Positions 13,681 to 18,488 of a stretch of 18,488 nucleotides of DNA are shown here, piece by piece; the first letter of the stretch is position 1, and every line of letters begins with the position of its first letter. The translations under genes were made by a program, and so were the position numbers. Where the stretch lies: the NCBI GenBank assembly GCA_012727415.1, contig JAAYHI010000113.1:1-18488 (forward strand), written 5' to 3'. The stretch comes from Bacillota bacterium. GTDB lineage: Bacteria > Bacillota > Proteinivoracia > UBA4975. The notes under the pieces were generated by a model. The model ran no database searches, was not told where the DNA came from, and saw only the letters and a list, made by a program, of their open reading frames with translations.

Positions 13681-16315
13681 GCTTGTTTCACCCTTTTCCG
13701 CCGGAAGGGCTGAAGACAAAGAGCTATTGGGGGGCAAGGGCGCAAATCTTGCCGAGATGACCCGCCTTGGGCTTCCCGTTCCTTCCGGGTTTACCATCAC
13801 CACTGTGGCCTGCAAGCAGTATTATCAGGAAGGGAAACAGCTATGGCCTGAACTCCTGCAGCAAATGGAACAAGCAATTGGGGAACTGGAGAACAGGACG
13901 GGGAAGAAATTTGGCAGCACCGACAACCCCCTTCTCGTATCAGTGCGTTCCGGGGCACCGGTATCCATGCCGGGGATGATGGACACCATCCTCAATCTTG
14001 GCCTCAACGACACCACTGTTGATGCTCTGGCAAAAGCCACTGCCAACCCCAGGTTCGCCCTGGATTGCTACCGTCGCTTCATCCAGATGTTTGGCGGTGT
14101 GGTTTTGGGAATTCCTCACCACGATTTTGAGGCTGCCCTCAGCAAACTAAAGGATCAGGCGGGGGTCAGGCTGGATACAGATCTGGATGAGCAGCATTTG
14201 GCCACATTGGTGGAAACATATAAAGATATTGTTGTGAAAGCAACCAGGAATCCCTTCCCCCAGCAGCCTGTTGAGCAGCTGAAGATGGCCGTCAAGGCTG
14301 TCTTTGATTCCTGGAATAATAATCGGGCTGTCGTCTATCGCCGCATCAACAAGATTCCGGAGCATTACGGCACTGCCGTCAATGTCCAGGAGATGGTGTT
14401 TGGCAACTGCGGCGACGACTCTGCCACCGGTGTTCTCTTTACCCGCAATCCTTCCACAGGGGAAAACAAGTTGTACGGAGAGTTCCTGGTCAATGCCCAG
14501 GGCGAAGATGTGGTGGCAGGCATCCGCACTCCCCAGCCCATTGCCCGCCTGGAAGAACTGATGCCGGCATCCTGGGAGGAACTTAACCGCATTTGCAAGC
14601 AACTGGAAGCCCATTACAAGGAAATGCAGGACATTGAATTTACCATCGAAAAGGGCAAACTCTTTATTCTTCAGACCAGGACCGGCAAGCGCACCGCCAG
14701 GGCTGCGGTGAATATCGCTGTTGACATGGTGGCTGAAGGGCTCATCGATAAAAAAGAGGCCGTGCTGAGAATTGACGCCGGCCAGTTGGGAGGCCTTCTG
14801 CATCGCCAGGTTTCTCCCGACGCTAAGCTGGAGGTAATTGCTACTGGCCTGCCGGCATCGCCGGGGGCAGGCTGCGGCATTATTGTTTTTGATTCCGACG
14901 AAGCAGAAGCTTTGGGGAAGGAAGGGAAGCAGGTCATCCTGCTGCGTCCCGAGACCACTCCCGATGACATCCACGGCATTGTGGAGGCGGTGGGAATCCT
15001 TACTTCCCGGGGAGGAATGACCAGCCACGCGGCTGTGGTGGCCCGGGGCATGGGCAAGCCCTGTGTATGCGGCTGTGAAGCCATAAAAATCGATCTCAAA
15101 GCCGAGACGGCTCAAGTGGGCAATGTCGTCCTCAAAAAAGGCGACGTCATTTCCATCGACGGGGGCAGCGGCCGGGTTATCCTGGGCCAGGTGCCCTTGG
15201 TGGAGCCTGAACTAAGTGATGAGTTTAATACCATTTTGCAGTGGGCAGATGAATTCAGGGAGCTGGGGATCAGGGCCAACGCTGATACTCCCCAGGATGC
15301 CTTAAGGGCCAGGGAATTTGGCGCAGAAGGCATCGGCCTCTGCCGCACTGAGCATATGTTTATGGCTGCTGACCGCCTGCCCATCGTCCAGTCGATGATA
15401 CTGGCTGAAGACACTGAAGGCAGGGAAGCGGCATTGGCTCAGCTCCTTCCAATTCAGCAACAGGACTTTTACGGCATCTTCAAGGCCATGGAGGGGCTGC
15501 CTGTCACTGTCCGCCTCCTGGACCCGCCCCTGCACGAGTTCCTGCCCTCAGCGGAAAAACTGGCTGTGGATGTAGCCTTGCTGGAGGCCGGCATTGGCGA
15601 CGTCAGCAAGCTGGATGCAACCCGGGCCTTGTTGCGCCAGGTGCGCAACCTGCAGGAAGCAAACCCCATGCTGGGCAACAGGGGTTGCCGCCTGGGGCTG
15701 ATGTACCCTGAAATTTACCAGATGCAAGTGGAGGCAATTCTCAACGCTGCGGCCCAGCTGCTGGCGGAAGGAATTGACGTCAAAGCCGAAATAATGATTC
15801 CCCTGGTTTCCCATGTCAACGAGCTGGAGTCAATGCAGGAACTGGTGGCCAGTACCCGGGAGCGGGTGGCGGCGGAAACCGGCAAGAACCTTGACATCCT
15901 CATCGGCACCATGATTGAGCTGCCCCGGGCCTGTGTTACTGCCGATGAAATCGCCGGGCATGCAGACTTCTTCTCCTTTGGCACCAATGACCTGACTCAG
16001 ACAGCCTTTGGCTTCAGCCGGGATGATGCCGAAGGGAAATTCCTGCCGGCGTACTTGGCGGAAAAGCTCCTTCCCGACAACCCCTTTGCTGTCTTGGACC
16101 GCAAGGGTGTGGGCAAATTAATGGAAATCGCAGTGGGCCTGGGCCGGGGCAAGAACAGCAAGCTGAAAATAGGCATTTGCGGTGAGCACGGCGGCGAACC
16201 CAGTTCCATCGCCTTCTGCCACAGCTTGAAGATGAACTATGTCAGCTGTTCTCCCTACCGGGTGCCTGTGGCGCGGCTGGCAGCCGCCCAGGCTGCTTTG
16301 CAGCAAAAGGCATAA
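13670..16315 (+). CDS. ppdK: Pyruvate, phosphate dikinase
   Basis: PPDK interconverts pyruvate + ATP + Pi with PEP + AMP + PPi; in anaerobes it may run toward either glycolysis or gluconeogenesis. The 881 residues match the family. The ATP-grasp N-terminal domain starts with LLGGKGANLAEM (19-30) and has SVRSGAPVSMPGMMDT (91-106). The phosphohistidine domain has GGMTSHAAVVARGMGKP (448-464), where His453 is the phosphocarrier and Thr451 is the expected target of the upstream regulatory protein. The C-terminal TIM barrel binds pyruvate, with Cys837 in ICGEHGGEPSS as the family's catalytic acid and metal ligands nearby. AGGAGG stands before the ATG at 13670, 11 nt inside yqfL. It is the last gene of the operon, followed by a strong terminator. 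Confidence 0.97.
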   Translation: MRNELVSPFSAGRAEDKELLGGKGANLAEMTRLGLPVPSGFTITTVACKQYYQEGKQLWPELLQQMEQAIGELENRTGKKFGSTDNPLLVSVRSGAPVSMPGMMDTILNLGLNDTTVDALAKATANPRFALDCYRRFIQMFGGVVLGIPHHDFEAALSKLKDQAGVRLDTDLDEQHLATLVETYKDIVVKATRNPFPQQPVEQLKMAVKAVFDSWNNNRAVVYRRINKIPEHYGTAVNVQEMVFGNCGDDSATGVLFTRNPSTGENKLYGEFLVNAQGEDVVAGIRTPQPIARLEELMPASWEELNRICKQLEAHYKEMQDIEFTIEKGKLFILQTRTGKRTARAAVNIAVDMVAEGLIDKKEAVLRIDAGQLGGLLHRQVSPDAKLEVIATGLPASPGAGCGIIVFDSDEAEALGKEGKQVILLRPETTPDDIHGIVEAVGILTSRGGMTSHAAVVARGMGKPCVCGCEAIKIDLKAETAQVGNVVLKKGDVISIDGGSGRVILGQVPLVEPELSDEFNTILQWADEFRELGIRANADTPQDALRAREFGAEGIGLCRTEHMFMAADRLPIVQSMILAEDTEGREAALAQLLPIQQQDFYGIFKAMEGLPVTVRLLDPPLHEFLPSAEKLAVDVALLEAGIGDVSKLDATRALLRQVRNLQEANPMLGNRGCRLGLMYPEIYQMQVEAILNAAAQLLAEGIDVKAEIMIPLVSHVNELESMQELVASTRERVAAETGKNLDILIGTMIELPRACVTADEIAGHADFFSFGTNDLTQTAFGFSRDDAEGKFLPAYLAEKLLPDNPFAVLDRKGVGKLMEIAVGLGRGKNSKLKIGICGEHGGEPSSIAFCHSLKMNYVSCSPYRVPVARLAAAQAALQQKA

Positions 16316-16317
16316 AT

Positions 16318-16355
16318 AAAAGAGGATGTCCCGTTTTCGAGACATCCTCTTTTTT
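16318..16355. terminator. Bidirectional terminator between ppdK and the minus-strand carboxypeptidase gene
   Basis: AAAAGAGGATGTC (16318-16330) pairs perfectly with GACATCCTCTTTT (16341-16353). A short CG-TTTT-CG inner hairpin fills the loop. Runs of T in one direction and A in the other mean it can stop transcription from both sides. It overlaps the stop codon of the minus-strand gene (16354-16356) by its outer edge. Confidence 0.9.
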
Positions 16356-17541
16356 ATTCAAATAGGCCCAGCAGCCAGTCAGCCAGTTCTGCAAAGAGTT
16401 GGCTGATGTAACGCAGGATCCGGGTTAACAAACTGGCCTTTTCCAAATCTGCATTGAGGACCAGGTCCACCTCGGCAATCTTTTCTTCCCCTCTGTAATA
16501 GGACAGAGTGCCGGCCAGATCTCCCTTTTTCATGGGGGCTTTCAGCCCGGGAAGGATATCAATCTTTGTTTCAAATTCTTCCACACTTTCGGTCCTGGAG
16601 ATAACCAAGGTCACATCCTGGGCGGGAACAATTTCTGCTGCAGTGTTCTTTGCCATGTCGATGGCAATGGTGTCAATGACATCCCCGGCCTTGGCGGCAA
16701 CAACGGGATGAAAGCGGTCAAAGGCTTTGGCCAGGAGCTCCTTGACTTTTTTGTCCCGCTGGGAAATAGTTTCCTCACCCATTACCACGACAATGTAACG
16801 GCGGCCGTTTTCTTCGGCTGTAACGGTGATGCACCTGTTAGCCTCCGGGGTCCAGCCGGTTTTCAGGCCATCGATGTTGCGCCACCCAATGAGGCTGGCA
16901 AAAGTGGAATGCATGTCAAAGTACCCCTGGCGGACATAGCGGGTATCCCTTTCCATGCGCAAATACTTAATCGAGGAATACTTAAGGATGTCAGGATATT
17001 TTTTCAGGGTCTCCCGGGACAGAATCGCGATATCCCTTGCCGACATGAGATGCCCTTCGGCATGCAGGCCATGGACATTAGTGAACGTAGTGTTTTCTAG
17101 GTCCAGTTCCCTGGCCTTTTCATTCATCATGGCAATGAAGGCCCCTTCACTGCCGGCAATATGCTCTGCCAGGGCGATGCCGGCATCGTTGGCGGATATA
17201 ATGGCCACCGCCTCCAACAGTTCTTTAACTGTCAACACTTCTCCCGTTCCCAGAAAAATGGTGGAAGAACCTTGGGGAAGATTTGAGGCATTTGCGCTGG
17301 CCCTTACCGGATCATCCAGGCTTATTTTGCCTTGAGCGAGAGCTTCAAAGACCAGGTGCAGTGTCATTAGTTTTGTAATACTGGCAGGGGGAAGGGGAGT
17401 GTCAATATTTTCGGCGTGGAGAATCTGTCCCGTTTCAAAATCCATTATTAGAGACGCAGTTTTCTGCTCCGCTGCCCCCGCTGGTGCGATCATTGCCATC
17501 AATAGCAATAAAGTTAAGAGCATGCAAAAGTATTTCTTCAT
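16354..17541 (-). CDS. D-alanyl-D-alanine carboxypeptidase (DacA/DacF type)
   Basis: This is a second serine-type peptidoglycan carboxypeptidase in the window. I chose the ATG at 17541-17539, which has AGGAGG six bases upstream; the frame extends to 17592 but that adds a basic stretch before the signal. The protein has 395 residues and starts with the signal MKKYFCMLLTLLLLMAMIAPAGA. Catalytic SITK is at 54-57 (in PPASITKLMT), SAN at 116-118 and KTG at 227-229 (in DGLKTGWTPEANRC); all three are intact. The C-terminal part (about 265-395) ends in LADWLLGLFE, an amphipathic membrane-anchoring helix typical of PBP5 relatives. Its own sigma-A-like promoter suggests vegetative expression rather than sporulation. 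Its role is probably cell-wall trimming; substrate fine detail is not visible. It lies opposite to its neighbours. Confidence 0.9.
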   Translation of the reverse strand: MKKYFCMLLTLLLLMAMIAPAGAAEQKTASLIMDFETGQILHAENIDTPLPPASITKLMTLHLVFEALAQGKISLDDPVRASANASNLPQGSSTIFLGTGEVLTVKELLEAVAIISANDAGIALAEHIAGSEGAFIAMMNEKARELDLENTTFTNVHGLHAEGHLMSARDIAILSRETLKKYPDILKYSSIKYLRMERDTRYVRQGYFDMHSTFASLIGWRNIDGLKTGWTPEANRCITVTAEENGRRYIVVVMGEETISQRDKKVKELLAKAFDRFHPVVAAKAGDVIDTIAIDMAKNTAAEIVPAQDVTLVISRTESVEEFETKIDILPGLKAPMKKGDLAGTLSYYRGEEKIAEVDLVLNADLEKASLLTRILRYISQLFAELADWLLGLFE

Positions 17542-17578
17542 TTTCTTCCTCCTCTCCCGTCTTTGCCGTGCTTTTCTA

Positions 17579-17607
17579 ATTATACAGGACAAGCCTTATA
17601 GGGGCAA
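17579..17607 (-). promoter_or_regulatory. Sigma-A-type promoter of the minus-strand carboxypeptidase gene
   Basis: Read on the minus strand, TTGCCC (17607-17602, 4 of 6) and TATAAT (17584-17579, perfect) are 17 bases apart and lie just upstream of the AGGAGG and ATG of the carboxypeptidase gene, with a leader of about 30 nt. Confidence 0.65.
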
Positions 17608-17691
17608 AGGAAATAATTCCATCTCCAAGCCCCTGGACAAGGCAGAAAAACAGTAGTGGTATTTATTCCCTGTTCACTGCAGACTATAAAG

Positions 17692-17720
17692 AGTATAATA
17701 TACTAAATATTGTCTATAAT
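17692..17720 (+). promoter_or_regulatory. AT-rich stretch with two -10-like TATAAT hexamers before rpoD
   Basis: TATAAT occurs at 17694-17699 and 17715-17720 on the plus strand, but neither has a good -35 17 bases upstream (TGTTCA, 3 of 6, for the first). The first sits inside the inverted repeat AGTATA-A-TATACT (17692-17704). They may be part of a sigma-A promoter region for rpoD, in the 305-base gap between divergent genes. No protein is supported in this gap. Confidence 0.35.
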
Positions 17721-17808
17721 AAATTTGGTCCGCTCGCATTTTTTTTTACTTTTCAGCAGGATATATTCATGGTTAAAGCGAATTAAACAATAGAATGCAT
17801 CCCATAAT

Positions 17809-17843
17809 AAAAGATTTTTACGTCCGGCAGGAGAAAATCTTTT
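17809..17843 (+). repeat. AT-rich inverted repeat before rpoD
   Basis: AAAAGATTTT (17809-17818) and AAAATCTTTT (17834-17843) form a 10-bp stem around a 15-nt loop that contains TCC/GGA. It is followed by a T and a C. It overlaps the candidate sigma-H -35, so it may be a hairpin in the rpoD leader from an upstream promoter, a weak terminator, or an operator. Which of these is not shown by sequence. Confidence 0.35.
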
Positions 17844-17853
17844 TCTGTCGAAT
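17827..17853 (+). promoter_or_regulatory. Candidate sigma-H promoter for rpoD
   Basis: GCAGGAGAA (17827-17835) matches 8 of 9 positions of the sigma-H -35 RNAGGAWWW, and GTCGAAT (17847-17853) fits the -10 RNNGAAT fully with an 11-base spacer. Transcription would begin near 17860, about 38 bases before the GTG. B. subtilis transcribes its sigA operon in part from a sigma-H promoter, so the placement makes sense. Confidence 0.45.
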
Positions 17854-17897
17854 CTATTATTTTCTGTGGGCTTTTTCTCCTTCAAGGGGGGGATTTC

Positions 17898-18488
17898 GTG
17901 GCTAATCAGGCAGATAAGTTCAAAGACATTAAGCAAGTGCTTATCACCCGTGGCAAGAAGCGGGGGATATTGACTTACAAAGAAATAGCTGATAGTCTCC
18001 AGGAGATTGAGCTTACTCCCGAGGCTATTGAGTCTTTATATGAACAACTTTCGGCATTGGGTATTGAAATAGTCGATGAACTGGATGAGGAGCCAGTCCA
18101 GGATATTGATGGAGAAGATAAGGATTCAGTGGACGATGAATCTGATCTCTCCCTTCCTGATGGCGTCAGTGTCACCGACCCTGTTCGCATGTACCTGAAG
18201 GAAATCGGGCGCGTTCCCTTGCTGACCGCTGAGGAAGAAGTGGAACTGGCCATGGCAATGGAGGCCGGGAGTGAAGAGGCCAAAAGAGCTCTTGTGGAAG
18301 CTAACTTGCGCCTGGTTGTCAGCATCGCCAAGCGCTATGTCGGCAGGGGCATGTCTTTTCTTGACCTCATTCAGGAAGGCAATCTGGGGCTTATGCGGGC
18401 CGTGGATAAATTTGACTACCATCGGGGGTACAAATTCAGCACCTACGCCACCTGGTGGATACGGCAGGCCATTACCCGGGCCATAGCC
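17898..18488 (+). CDS. rpoD: Primary RNA polymerase sigma factor RpoD/SigA, N-terminal part
   Basis: The frame opens at a GTG (17898-17900) with a purine-rich AAGGGGGGG ribosome site eight or so bases before it and remains open to the window end, giving 197 residues of the housekeeping sigma factor. A short region 1.1-like domain is seen at about 8-60 (VLITRGKKRGILTYKEIAD). An acidic linker (about 60-85) follows. Region 1.2 starts SVTDPVRMYLKEIGRVPLLT (91-110), and region 2 has EANLRLVVSIAKRYVGRG (134-151), DLIQEGNLGLMRAVDKFDY (156-174) and the -10-reading FSTYATWWIRQAITRAIA. The C-terminal regions 3 and 4 lie beyond the window. It differs from the common dnaG-rpoD arrangement because no dnaG lies before it. 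Confidence 0.95.
   Translation, partial: MANQADKFKDIKQVLITRGKKRGILTYKEIADSLQEIELTPEAIESLYEQLSALGIEIVDELDEEPVQDIDGEDKDSVDDESDLSLPDGVSVTDPVRMYLKEIGRVPLLTAEEEVELAMAMEAGSEEAKRALVEANLRLVVSIAKRYVGRGMSFLDLIQEGNLGLMRAVDKFDYHRGYKFSTYATWWIRQAITRAIA

Noticed and set aside
14147..15115. A 322-codon minus-strand frame within ppdK
   Set aside because: It lies opposite strongly conserved PPDK sequence, has no ribosome site, and reads as a shadow of GC-rich coding sequence.
17703..17936. A 77-codon minus-strand frame in the gap before rpoD
   Set aside because: It has no ribosome site, no recognisable domain, overlaps the rpoD start and promoter region, and has arbitrary composition.

Overview
The window looks like chromosomal core sequence from an anaerobic, endospore-forming, low-GC-lineage Gram-positive bacterium (class Clostridia), although its own base composition is fairly GC-rich. 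Three things point there: sporulation genes (a DUF2953/YtfI-like gene, ytfJ, and dacB-spmA-spmB), strong GGAGG-type ribosome binding sites with several GTG starts, and an oxygen-sensitive 2-hydroxyacyl-CoA dehydratase activase. The species cannot be named from the sequence. Gene order partly matches Bacillus subtilis (scpA-scpB, dacB-spmA-spmB, rluB, and the ccpN-yqfL pair).

Layout from left to right. (1) 1-1456: the end of an acyl-CoA dehydratase activase-related (DUF2229-like) gene overlapping a complete ATP-dependent activase. (2) 1560-2330: a lipoprotein with a DUF2807/GIN-type beta-repeat domain. (3) 2446-6956: a tightly overlapped operon holding a DHH-CBS-CBS-tRNA nucleotidyltransferase, a site-2-type membrane protease, scpA and scpB, closed by a strong terminator. 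(4) 7081-10482: sporulation genes, with a DUF2953 membrane protein running 104 nt into ytfJ, then dacB, spmA and spmB. (5) 10582-12160: a DegV lipid-binding protein and an RluB-type pseudouridine synthase, each in its own unit. (6) 12197-16315: ccpN, yqfL and ppdK, a pyruvate/PEP control operon ending in a bidirectional terminator. (7) 16354-17541, minus strand: a second D-Ala-D-Ala carboxypeptidase. (8) 17898 to the window end: the start of rpoD, the housekeeping sigma factor.

Functionally, region 3 joins tRNA 3'-end maturation with chromosome condensation, and region 4 builds and conditions the spore cortex. Region 6 places a transcriptional repressor (CcpN), a kinase/phosphorylase that switches PPDK on and off, and PPDK itself in one transcript, so pyruvate-PEP flux can be set at two levels.

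I found no mobile element, CRISPR array, tRNA or rRNA gene, and no clear evidence of a wholly new system. The points most worth a second look are: a sigma-H-like promoter before rpoD; the absence of dnaG from its usual place before rpoD, with a carboxypeptidase gene in inverted orientation nearby; a sigma-E-like promoter before dacB; a KTG-to-KIG change in the dacB active-site box; a possible ATT start for ccpN; and a long out-of-frame overlap into ytfJ. All promoter calls come from reading by eye.
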